NCBI GenBank assembly: GCA_050084985.1
Contig: JBITNC010000001.1
Location: forward strand, 126,976,001 to 127,040,000
Direction of reading: 5' to 3'
Origin: Nageia nagi
Lineage: Eukaryota; Pinophyta
DNA length: 64,000 nucleotides
A program made the translations under genes and the position numbers. This document shows, in pieces, positions 12,181-22,900 of the stretch (its first letter is position 1; each line of letters opens with the position of its first letter). The notes under the pieces are model-generated. The model searched no databases. It was given only the letters and a program-made list of their open reading frames with translations, and had not been told where the DNA came from.

Positions 12181-12211
12181 AGTGGATGTACTCCTAGTTG
12201 GAGGAACCACT
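12181..12211 (+). promoter_or_regulatory. two-tier RNA hairpin in R/U5 of LTR
   Basis: Outer stem AGTGG (12181-12185) pairs with CCACT (12207-12211). Inner stem CTCC (12191-12194) pairs with GGAG (12200-12203) around loop TAGTT. The two are separated by an ATGTA/GAA internal loop. The same layout occurs in every copia LTR in the window, with paired base changes between families (see findings). It lies about 135 nt after the TATA box and just after an AGTAAA hexamer. Confidence 0.65.
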
Positions 12212-12321
12212 TTACATATTGTGTTATGAGATTTCTTTGTGTATTTGTTGGATGTAATTGTAAGCTTTCATGTGATCTTGGTATTTTAGGAATTATATTG
12301 TTAATGTTAGTTCCTTCAAAT

Positions 12322-12333
12322 TGGTATCAAAGC
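12322..12333 (+). other. primer-binding site (initiator Met tRNA)
   Basis: TGGTATCAAAGC starts three bases after the LTR end and matches, with one change, the TGGTATCAGAGC complementary to the 3' end of plant initiator methionine tRNA used by copia elements. Confidence 0.85.
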
Positions 12334-12603
12334 TTGCTTGAAGGCCCCTCTTCACATACTTGGAGTTAAGGCTCTACATCTTCATCTTGAAGGTTTTAAT
12401 TCTTTATCCTTCACTCCATTGAGAGATAAAAGTGATTTAAGGTATAATATTACTTCTCTCAATCTTGATTTACTTAACATAGCAATATATTGTCATTGCA
12501 TACTAACATGTATTATTGTTAGGATTCTTGTCATATTGCTATAATTTTTGCATAAATTTCATTATCTTTGAAGGTTTTTATTATCAAAAGTTGAGTGTGT
12601 GTG

Positions 12604-12943
12604 TATATATATATATATATTCCCTTCAAATTTACATGCAAATATTTTATAGCAACATATTTTGTAAAATTAGTAATCTTGAAAATACCCATTATATTAC
12701 CATATTTTGCATATCTTTGTTTTTATATTACAGTTGAGTATAGGAAAATTACAATTGTTTTTTAACATATTGTTTTCTTTTATTGAGGAGATTAGTATAT
12801 GAAAAGTACAATTGGTTTTTGCTCCTTTCATTGAGAATTCATATTTCTTGTTGAGGAGGAGACATTTGTTTTTTCAATAGTTGTGATCTATTTATAAGGT
12901 GGCTTCACATAAAATGTTTTATAGTTGTTATCTGTATATATAT

Positions 12944-12976
<33 letters not shown>

Positions 12977-12983
12977 TATATAC
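12604..12983. repeat. TA and CATA microsatellites
   Basis: A (TA)n run lies at 12604-12620 and a compound (TA)n(CATA)n(TA)n run at about 12934-12983, inside element I. Confidence 0.9.
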
Positions 12984-13684
12984 ACATTCACCTTTGCATG
13001 GGTGACCTATATATATTTGTTTTCAAAAGTAGGGATATTCTTAACTTTGTAATTCCAAATTTACAATACACTTCTTGTACAAGTTTTTTGTTTTTAATAG
13101 TTGAACAATTCAATGGTATTTAAAAACAAAACACAACATAATCAAATTCAGTGGCAGCAACCTCACAATGGAGGAGTTACTGCGACCTCCCCTACACCTA
13201 TAGTGTGGCTATCTTTGAACATTTGAGTCATACTTACAAACTCATTTTGTGCATCACCAAAATCTACAAAGGTGCCCCAATTTCATCTGACTAAATGTGC
13301 TATTCTACAATTTGTGAACTAAACTTTGTCAATCCTTGATGAATATTTTGATCCTCACCTCCATTTTGGCTCAAGGCTAGAATGCATCTAATGTCCTCCA
13401 TTATTTTATTTTGCATGCCTTAGTCTCTACTATGTAAGGGGCATTTGAAACTCTGTCCATTGTGCATTGCCCTTTCCATGTTGGGCACCTTGTTCTCTAC
13501 CTTGTGTGTGTTGCTTGTGAGCATTGTCCCTAATAGATTTGTAAGAAGGAGATTAGTTTTATTTAAACCACACTATCTAGTTTTGTACTAGGACCCCTCC
13601 TCTCTACATTTGTTCACCTCATTTTTTTATCCATTCTTTTTTTGAATCATCTACCAATCAACTCCTTTAAAAGAAAATGTTTGT

Positions 13685-13865
13685 CACATGTTGTGGTGTT
13701 GAATGCCCTCATAGACATGTCTGCAAAATGTGTTAGACTAAATAAGTCTCAATATGTATTTGACAAGCTATATAATGCAAACATGATTTCATGTATGCAT
13801 TGATCTCAAGATATGCACAAAATAGATACATTAAAATGTACCATGATGCCTCATCAAAATGAAGT
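13685..13865 (+). pseudogene. PPR gene fragment captured in element I
   Basis: Reads VVVLNALIDMSAKCVRLNK, then SQYVFDKLYNANMIS and, after a stop, SQDMHKID-type remnants. This is one PLS-type PPR unit (NALIDMYAKC...A..VFDKL...N..SW). It lies inside the LTR-bounded element, 1.4 kb after the primer-binding site, in the same orientation as the element. Element III shows no PPR sequence at the matching place, so capture or insertion after the families split is likely. Confidence 0.7.
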
Positions 13866-14299
13866 CTACTATGCCCTTCTTCACTAAAGCAACTCCCCCC
13901 TATCCTCTCTCATCACCCTTCCTCATGGCCTTTCTCGACCTTTGACAATCATGATTGCACCAAAACTAGCTTGCATGCCATCCATTCACTTTATGCTTTT
14001 TTGTATGTGCATTTGATTTTATCCCTCACCAAACCCCATGCATTTTTTCTCCTTACACAATGGCCTTTTTTACCTTGCTACCTTTTGTTGTTTTTTGCTC
14101 CATGTCTCCTTTTTTTTCATGCCAACCTACCTCTTGCCATTTTTTTCCATGCTACTCTCAGCCATTACTGACTTCCACCTTTGCTCTTGGCCCAACGTGC
14201 ACCGTTTACTCACACTCACTCATGCCTATTCTGCCTTCTTCTTGTTGTGGCATCATTAGTGTATTTTCCTCTCCTTTTTTTATGGATATTAATTTTAAA

Positions 14300-14700
14300 T
14301 AAAGAGGGGGAGCAATTAGAGTATTTTACTTAAAATTTTATTTTTTACTTAAAAGTTTATTTTTGGTGTTACAAAGAACTTAAAATTTAAGTCAACAAGG
14401 CATGCTTGATTTAAAAATTTATTTGTTGGTGTGAAAAGCTTAAGGACTAAAATTTAAGTTAAATATTTTTAAGTCACCAATTCATGCTTTAGACTTACAA
14501 TTTTTGAAGATTCATGTTTATGACTTAAACTTTTTATGCATGCTTATGACTTAGACATGCATGATTATGCCTCTTAAATTCTAGTTCTTATGAAGCAATA
14601 ATGCATGCGTAATTTTTTTAGATTTATGCATACTTCTTTAAGTTATTTATGCATACTTATACTTATGGGATTAATGTATGCTCTTATGCAAAGTTAATGG
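14300..14700 (+). repeat. degenerate short repeats rich in AAGTTAATGCATGCTTA-like units
   Basis: Irregular iterations of TTAAGTT, GCATGCTTATG and ACTTA(A). A homologous and longer run lies at 33350-33790 in element III, so this is a shared part of the 5' untranslated region of both elements. Confidence 0.6.
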
Positions 14701-14739
14701 AATTGTACAAAATAAGGATTATTGCAAAGATGTCCTTTA

Positions 14740-15300
14740 GAGGTTGGTGAACAAAACCCATTGGACACTTAGGTTTCAAGTTATTGAATGGATGATGCTC
14801 TTTTAATTAATGTTTTACATTTTGATTTATTTGCTTATACCAACAAACATGCAAACATTGATATGATAAACCCCCTAAAATGAACACATCCACATGTACT
14901 TTTTGCAACATGACTTGTTTAGGGAGCCATGAAGTGAGGATAGGTGGACTGGAGCCTTTAAGTTTGATGATTCAAGTGGTAAAAAATTAATACTACTTAA
15001 TTGCCCCTAATTCCTCTATTTTTTTGGATTTAACTCCAATAGATGGATAGGTATGTGTGTAGTGATACCACATATCTGCATGTCCATTTAGGGATTATCC
15101 TAATAACCTAGGAGGACAACTTAAAATCTAATCAAGATTAATAATATGTCCAATATAATAAACATTATAACCTTATAAAATAGCTTGTACATCTCCTTAA
15201 GAGAGTATATTACTACCCAAGGGAACTAGTTGAGGATTGGTAGGACTTGGGCTCCTCTTGTGTGGGCATCTAGGTGAAGGCTTAATTTTTAGATAAGATA
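14740..15300 (+). other. conserved 5' internal untranslated block (element I copy)
   Basis: Begins near AACAAAACCCATTGGACACT and includes TAATAACCTAGGAGGA, GAGAGTATATTACT and GTTGAGGATTGGTAGGAC. The same order of blocks is found at 33850-34440 (element III) and, from about 25970, in element II. It has no ORF; conservation in three elements suggests a leader with a cis function. Confidence 0.75.
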
Positions 15301-17960
15301 GGAAGCCTTAAAAATGTCACTCTATATTAACTAATGTTCCTTTCATGCTATGCTATTATGATTTATTCTACAAGCATGAGTGTTTACTCATCCTTATTTA
15401 CAAGTATTATTATGTTTTATGTGCATCATTGTTTATGATGTCTTTAAATTAAAATTATTGTATTTATGGCTTATCTTGAGAACTTGGAACTTTATCCAAT
15501 AAATGATTCAATACAAGATAGAAACAAAAATAATATTTCTAAAAAGTTCCACTCACATGACTAAGTGGATAGCCAAACTAAGTAGAATCATGATCAAGAG
15601 AGTTGGAATTAGAACTCTCAGGATCTATGATAGGAGAACTAGGTATATGGAATAATGCATCATGAATAATCAAGGCAAAATGACACCTAATGTTGAAAAA
15701 TGAGTAGTACACCCATTTATCCCTTTCTCATGTTAGTTATGACACATAAGTGGACTCCTATTGAAGATCTCATTTCCATATTTTAGTAAATGCAACAATA
15801 TAAAGGTGATAGTCCTCCTAAGAATGCAACCTTGCAAGACCTACATAGTGTAGAAAATGGAAGATAAAAGGTGTCCACAAATAATAAAGAATGATCTTCC
15901 ATGTCTAGTTTGTATGATAGATAAATGTGAGTATGAGGCATAATTGCTCAGCATTCTCCAAGTGATGGATAAAGTAGATGTCTCATCAACGAAGATTTTG
16001 ATCACCTTGTATATGAACTAGGTTTTGTTGCACTGTAGTCTATAGTGTAGTGTAAGCATGTTGTAAGACTCAACCTTGAATACATTAATAAAGAACATCT
16101 TGGGGAAGATCCACACATAGACCTTGGAAAATGGTCATGTCCATGATGACTAACAAAGTGAGTCAGCTCTCTCTAAAGGTTTCATACATAAGTGAAAATG
16201 ATGCTGATCAACTAGAATACAATGAATTTATAGAATTACAAACTAGCTAGATCATTAATCATCAATGGGAACATCAAAATGGATTAAGTACAAGCATAAT
16301 AAATAATGTGACCTTGTTCTTTACTTTATTAAAACATTAGAAAAGATTCCCATTGATAAGCCCAAGTGAGTGGCACTTACGGCTTAATTAATGCTAGTCT
16401 AGTACATGGTCACTAGAATCTAAAGAACTACCATCATCTTTAGATATGCTAGAGTTGGATGTGTCCAATCTTAAAAGATATTGATGTGAAAGAGATAGAA
16501 AGTGATAAGTAAATGAAAATAAATGGCATAAAATATGATGTTTACCTTTTCAAGCAATGCAAAAAGAGTACATAGATGACCATTGAAGCCCATGATGACA
16601 AACTACCCATGTAATAGTGAGTGGTTCAAAATACTCCTATGGATGTAGGGAAGGTGGTCCAATGTAGCATACAAATTTCAATAAATAGTGATTGAAATAA
16701 GTATAAACCATTATACACCATGTCCAATTAGGCCAACTAAGCAAATAAAATAATTGATGAACATGATTATCATGATTGAGTTGAAGAATCATGCAAATAC
16801 CATAATGATTGTCTAGGTATAATTACAAAAATACTAGTTGTTGTTGCAATAAAACCTCAGATGTGATCAAAGAATAATTTTCTAAAGTTGCATGAGCATT
16901 ACAATGCATTATGTTGTCTTGAAGATCATTTGGTAGGGCATTAAACTAAGACACATCCATGATGGATAATAGCTCAAATCATAAATGCAAAGCATTGAAT
17001 GATAAGCGAGGGTAATTTATGACTATTTATAATGCATATGATTTAACTTATTAAAACTATAATAATTATAAAAATTGGAGAAAAAGATTTGTAGAGATAA
17101 ATATCTCACCTACCACTCATTTAATTAAGTGAAGTCATATGCATCATGTCATGTCAAGATGGCAATAATGATAGTACCATTAAGCCGCATAATGACTAAT
17201 TCATCATTGTGTTATTTTTCTCTCTCCTCTTAACTATTAAATTGAGTAGTTTATTTATGAATGATAGGTTGATCATCATGATTCCCACACAATTTTATTG
17301 CACACATGGGAATTTCTTCACTAAGTTCTAACATAGAAACAAATATATGGGTAGACTTAAAGAATGCCTACCTTTGCCATGAACTAACTGCAACAAAGGT
17401 CGAGATGGAGATCATGGGCCAATGTTATGATATCCTACAATAAGATCAAGCTATATGTATACAACATTACCATGAACTCTTGGTTGAGCATAATAAATTA
17501 CTAGCTAAGAAAAATATGTGGCAATTACAAGCCAAAGAGGTTGAGACACACCTTAGGCATAATGCAAACTATAGCCGCTATGGAATGTGATAATTAAAGG
17601 AAAAGTGGAAGAAAATGGCTTTCCAATATAAATCTATCCTTTGACACTTTGGTATTCACATTCAAGAGGACATAGCATCTCAACCTCTTATGGGTCTTAT
17701 CAAAGTTGACCCATAATCTTAATAATCAATTGCTCTAGTATGGAATGGACATTCTTACACCAAAACCATGTGTCCTTTATTCACAAAGATCCATTTTGAA
17801 GTAGTCTTGATGAAATATCCCTCTAGGGGGAGCATTGGTTGAATTCTTATTGAATTCCTTATTAGCTATTGTAATATATCTACAGACTTGTCCAAATCCA
17901 AGCAAGTTCTTGATGAAACACCTGTAGCTTTGTTCATCTACATTTTATTGTTTCTTCCAT
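15300..17960 (+). other. internal region of element I without recognisable gag-pol
   Basis: No open frame above 60 codons and no retroelement motif was found here. A weak coiled-coil-like reading occurs at about 17400-17700 (HELLVEHNKLLAKKN, then WQLQAKEVETHLRHN), interrupted by stops. The origin of this filler is unknown. Confidence 0.5.
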
Positions 17961-18071
17961 GTTGGGAAGGTGGATCCATTTTTGGATGGATTATGTTACG
18001 TTACTAAATCCAAGTTTCTTTTGTTGATGGCATTGTTACATGCATCTTTCATTGACTATGTGCTTTATAGT

Positions 18072-18266
18072 GTTGATTTTGTTGTATACCTTCATGGTAA
18101 GTTTGCTTTGTGTGAGGAACTTCTTGTACAAATAGAGTTGATTTTGTTGTATACCTTCATGGTAAGTTTGCTCTATGTGAGGAACTTGTTGTACAAATAG
18201 AGTTGATTTTATTGTACACCTTCATGGTAAGTTCACTCTATGTGAGGAACTTATTGTACAAATTAG
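18072..18266 (+). repeat. 65-bp tandem repeat, three copies
   Basis: Unit starts GTTGATTTTGTTGTATACC at 18072, 18137 and 18202. Each carries TGTGAGGAACTT followed by TTGTACAAAT. It lies in the 3' internal region of element I; a single diverged unit is present in element III at about 38540-38600. Confidence 0.9.
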
Positions 18267-18274
18267 CCAATTTT

Positions 18275-18360
18275 GCATTATTTAGTTATCCATGTGTGGG
18301 GAACTCTTATGTGTCTTTTGGCACTATTCAATTATCCATATGTGAGGAACTCTTATGTGC
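18275..18360 (+). repeat. ATCCATRTGTGAGGAACTC motif pair
   Basis: Two copies of GTTATCCATGTGTGGGGAAC / ATTATCCATATGTGAGGAAC followed by TCTTATGTG. The same motif is iterated upstream of the 3' LTR in elements II, III and IV. Confidence 0.75.
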
Positions 18361-18409
18361 ATGCTCTATTTTGTAATGATAATTAACACATATTTTATAT
18401 ATAGCAGTT

Positions 18410-18615
18410 GACTATAAGTATTGGCTTGGCATCTCCATGATGACTTATAGTGCAACATAAATTCAAGTATCTTTCATTAACTATAAGTATTGGCTTGGCA
18501 TCTCCATGATGATTTATAGTGCAACATCAATTCAAGTATCTTTTGGTGACTCTAAGCATTGTCTTGGCATCTCTGTAATGGCTTATAGTGCACTCATGGC
18601 TACATTTTTTTTCCC
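18410..18615 (+). repeat. 69-bp tandem repeat, three copies
   Basis: CTATAAGTATTGGCTTGGCA recurs at 18412 and 18481 and, diverged, at 18550. Each unit contains TGGCATCTC...ATGATG..TTATAGTGCA. Related single copies occur in elements II, III and IV. Confidence 0.88.
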
Positions 18616-19468
18616 CTTCCATGATGATGGAAGTTTGATCCATGACAATGGATTATTTACATATTATTGATGAAATTTGAATCATTTCGATTGATTCATG
18701 CTACCGATTTTATCATTTCCTTCTTAACTAGTAGCATGGTTAAGATGGATCTTTACTTATCACCTCTTGGCTCACTCTTGGTAAATTCAAGTTTCTTTGG
18801 GTGATATCTTGGCTCACTCTTGGTCTTGTTCGCATTTCTTCATGGCATGATTCATGTCCCATTGTCACACATGTATTTATTTGATGAAGTTGACATCAAG
18901 GGGAGAACATGTCTAGTTGGTTATCTTATTGTGATGATACCCCAGTTAGTTGTGTTGTTGTGATGAAACCCCTCATATATAACAAATACAATAGCAAGAA
19001 ACAATTGCATATCAATTGGTTGATAGTGCATAATGTCTTGATATATGCACATATGATATTCCTACATATCATAGTTGATAACTTATGTCATCCTTATTAT
19101 TGTGCATTTATAATCAGTGTATGGATAGTTTGATTCATCTATCCTTATTGATATGAATATGATGCATCTACCTAATCTTATTATTCGATTTGCTTATGAC
19201 TTGTATGTTCCTTTGAGATTGCAAGTTGCTTACATCAAGTATGCAAACTCTTTGAGACCCTTAAAACTTTTAGTTGTATGACTACTTCATGTATATTGAA
19301 ATCAGTTGTGGTTAATGATTATATTTGTTAAAGTAGTGAGTCTCAAACAAGATCTTTCTTCCCTCACAAATATGTAAAAATTTCTCATCTCTATTATATC
19401 TATTTGGAGGAGAACTCTCTTACTTTCTCTTCTTCTTCTCTTACTCGCTCTATCTCAATATTGCATTA

Positions 19469-19476
19469 AGGAAAAG
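19469..19476 (+). other. polypurine tract of element I
   Basis: AGGAAAAG immediately before the 3' LTR; the matching tracts are AAGGGGGAG in element III and AAAGGGAG in element II. Confidence 0.75.
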
Positions 19477-19952
19477 TGTTGGAATGTATAATGCATTATT
19501 GTAAATAGATGTATTAAATATTCTATGTGAATTCACTAATACTTAATGGTATTATTTTATACCTTAAGTATTTTAGTGAATATAGTAATGTAACTTGTCA
19601 TACACTCTAATTCATGAGCATGCCCCTTGGGTCAAAGATGTGCATGTCATGCAAAGGTCATCCAAGGAGGGATTTTGGCCTATAAATAGAAGGTCCCTCT
19701 TTGTAATGACACACTAATTGAGGAGTAAGGATATGCTATAGGATAGAAGTGTAGGAGTTGAGATTAGAAGAATTGTAAGAGAGATGTATTTGTGAGATAA
19801 GTAAAGATCTAGTTAATGGATGTACTCCTAGTTGGAGGAACCACTTTACATCTTGTGTTGTGAGATTGCTTTGTGTATTTTTTGGATGTAATTGTGAGAT
19901 TTCATGTGATCTTGGTAGTTTAGTAATTATATTTTTAATTTTAGTTCCTTTA
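19477..19952 (+). repeat. 3' LTR of element I
   Basis: 476 bp, starts TGTTGGAATG and ends CCTTTA (CA changed to TA). It contains TATAAATAG and the hairpin at 19815-19845, where the outer stem has one G-to-A mismatch. Followed by GTTTT, the right target-site copy (19953-19957). Confidence 0.92.
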
Positions 19953-19993
19953 GTTTTATCTATTGGGGGGAATAAACATCTAAATTATAGAAT

Positions 19994-22900
19994 ATGAAAA
20001 TCTTATCCTAGAATATGAGGTGTATGAGTGCCTAAAAAAAAATAGAAGTTTTCTAGATTTGAAAGAGGAGATTCAACTAGATATTGTTTTACTCCAAGAA
20101 ACTAAATTTATTGAAGACAAAGTGGCTATGGTTAAGAATATTTTGTGGATAGAAGCTAATTAGGACTGATGGTTAGCAAATGTTCTATCAGAAGGGATAT
20201 TCTACTTGCAAGACATCAACAAAGTTGAAGGTAGAGTAATTATCTTGAATTCTAGCTTTTGTGTTATTCTATTTACTTTATTAGAGAATAAACAACAATT
20301 GATAATCATAAATATTTATGCTCCTACAACTTGTTTAGGAAGGAGAAAGCTTTGGGAGGCTTTAAAATAAATGAGTATCCCTTGGATCTTGATAGGATAT
20401 TTCAACACTCCTTTATTTCCATTGAAAAAAGAGGAGTGGATGGATTTTTAGATAGTATGAAATATTTTGGTTCCTTCTTCAAAAATAACTTTTTGATGGA
20501 TTTAGAGCTGAAAAAAGCTAAATTTACTTCGATAAATAGAATAATTTAGGACCATAACATCTAAATTTGTTTGGATAGGGTCATTATGTCTCAAGATATT
20601 ATTTAACAATTTTTGGGGACACTACACTAATGGCTCTCCCAAAATTAGCATCTTATCATAACACTTTGGCTTAGGAAACTTTAGACCAAAGAAGACCTTA
20701 CAATGCCCATTTTTAGTTTGAAAAACTATGGTTATCCCATGATGGTCTGGAAGATCTCATCCACCTTTGGTGGTTTAATAAATTAAGGGGAAGTTTTTTG
20801 TCTTAGATTGTAAAGAAACTTAAGCTTACAAAAAAAAATTAAAAATTTGGAATAAGGAGAACTTTGGGCTTTTGGACTCTAGAAAGCATGATATTAGTGT
20901 AAAAATGAGACAATTTGAAGCACATATCCAATCGTAAGTATACACCACATACTTGGGAATGCTAGAATAAGACCTTCTAGGATAATAGAACACCATGCTT
21001 TCTTAGGAGGAAGTGATGTGGAAACATAAATCAAGGATTACATGGTTACAGAAGGGGGAAAAAAATACAAAAAAAATCATGTCTCAACCTGAAGCATAGA
21101 ATTCATAAGGTTATCAAGGAATTATTTTATGTGGATGGCTCTATCACTAAATATGCCCTCGAATTAAGGAGGAGGGAGTGGCCTTATTCTCTAAGCTTTA
21201 GGGATAGGAGAGTGTGTTTCGATAGAGAGATATCAAGAAACTCTTGGCTAACATACCACCTATAATGTTTGAGAACTTGAATGACTATCTTAGTAGTAGG
21301 TTTACTAAAGAAGAAATTAAGAAGGAAATATTTGACTTGGGTAGATTTAAAGCCCCCAAACCTAATGGCTTCCCTAAATGTTTCTTTCAACACTTTTGGC
21401 ATGTGGTTGGGAAATACATCATTGAAGTTTTGGGTGAGTTTTAAAATAATTCATCTTTCCTAAAGGGTGTTAATTCCACCTTTATATCCCTAATCCCCAA
21501 ATAAATTAGAGCTAAGGACTTTAGTAAGTTTAGACCCATTAGCATTTGCAACTTTTTGTACAAGATAATCTTAAAAGTGTTGGGTAATAGAATGAAAACC
21601 ATCCTTTCATTCATTATTGGACCCCATAAAGGGGCCTTTGTTAAAGGGAGGTAGATTCTAAATGGAATTATCATAATACATGAGGTCTCACACTCCTTAG
21701 CTAAGTAAAGGAAGGAAAGAATTATATTGAAATTGGATGTGAGTAAGGCCTATGATAGGGTTGATTAGAACTTTCTTCTAAAGATCTTGGTTTTAGATAA
21801 AATTGGATTGATATTATTAAAGCATGTATCTCCATAGTGATATTCTCTATTTTGATCAATAAAGTGGTTGCTAGTTACTTCCCTAGCAAAAAAAGACTTT
21901 GACAAGGGGATCCCCTTTCTTGTTTATCATTATAGCAGAAGCATTGGGAAGGAGTTTTATGGCAGCAACTAGGAAAGGTAAAATCAAAGGAATTAAACTT
22001 GCAACAACTTGCCAACCTATTTCCTTCTAGTAATTTATGGATGATAATTTATTATCTATGACATCCTCAATTCCTTAGACCAAAAAAATTAAGAAAATTT
22101 TGGATCTTTATGAAAGATTAGCTAGGAAAAAGATAAATTTTGATACAAGAAAACTCTTTTTCTAAAACACTGGAGTTCACCTTCAAAACCAACTATTAAT
22201 AATGTTCAATTACCCCATTGAAGATCTACCTAATACTTATTTTGAAATTCCCCTTTTTAAAGGCAGTATGAAGGAGGATATTTGGGACCCTTTTATTGAA
22301 TGATTTTTCAAGAAATTGGCTAGGTAGAAGGGCGATCTCTTAAGTCAAGCAAGAAAAGCTCAATTGGTTAAGTCAACTCTACAAAGCTTACCAATTTATT
22401 TCATGTCTATTTTTAAAATGTTAGATTTAGTAACGGATGAGATTAAAAAAAGTCAAAGAAACTTCTTATGGATTGGTATGGAAGAAAAAAAAAAGAATGG
22501 CATTAGTAGCTTGGGAAAAAGTTTGCAAGCCAAAAAGTTGGGGGATTAATCCTTTGAAATCTATCTAAAATGAATATAACCTTAATGGGAAAGTTAGTTT
22601 GGAAAGTGGCAAAGGATGATGACTCTCTTTGGGTTAGGATTATTAAGGACAAGTATCTTTAGGATGAGACCTTATTTGAATAGGAAAGCCATTGGGTAGG
22701 GTATTCATTTTGGAAGTCTTCAAACCACCAAGGATTTTTTTGTCAAGAAATCGATGTTAGATTATTAGGGATGGTTATAGAGTTTGGTTATGGGATGATA
22801 TTTGGATTTGTCTTCAACCTCTTAAGGACCATATTTAGTTAATAAATATGATAGGAAGAGTTACTTTAAGGTTTTAAAGAATGGTAGTAGACTACATTCA

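Larger units (their letters stand above)
11845..12318 (+). repeat. 5' LTR of element I
   Basis: 474 bp beginning TGTTGGAAT and ending CCTTCA. It is closely similar to 19477-19952, and related to the LTRs of elements III and IV (shared blocks GAGCATGCCCCTTGGG-like, TTTTGGCCTATAAATA and GTGGATGTACTCC). Confidence 0.92.
11845..19952 (+). mobile_element. element I: non-autonomous copia-type LTR retrotransposon
   Basis: Bounded by LTRs at 11845-12318 and 19477-19952 starting TGTTGG; the 5' LTR ends CA, the 3' copy TA. A primer-binding site follows the 5' LTR and a polypurine tract precedes the 3' LTR. The LTRs and the 5' and 3' untranslated internal segments are homologous to autonomous element III. 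However, the 4 kb where gag-pol should lie (about 15.3-18.0 kb) shows no gag, protease, integrase or reverse transcriptase motif in any frame. It therefore resembles a LARD-like derivative that would depend on a relative's enzymes. It carries a PPR gene fragment (13.69 kb) and sits inside a LINE. Confidence 0.8.

Noticed and set aside
13971-14302. Three overlapping plus-strand open stretches rich in Phe, Leu and Cys
   Set aside because: They come from a pyrimidine-rich (CTTTTT/CCTT) stretch read in different frames; no conserved domain. Could mimic membrane proteins but lie inside element I's non-coding leader.
17400-17700. Coiled-coil-like reading in element I interior as a captured gene
   Set aside because: Several stops, no splice structure, and charged-residue patterns are weak; kept only as a remark in the interior region.
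17825-17860. CTAGGGGGAGCATTGG as a second polypurine tract and nested LTR start
   Set aside because: No TG...CA LTR follows and no matching copy was found elsewhere.
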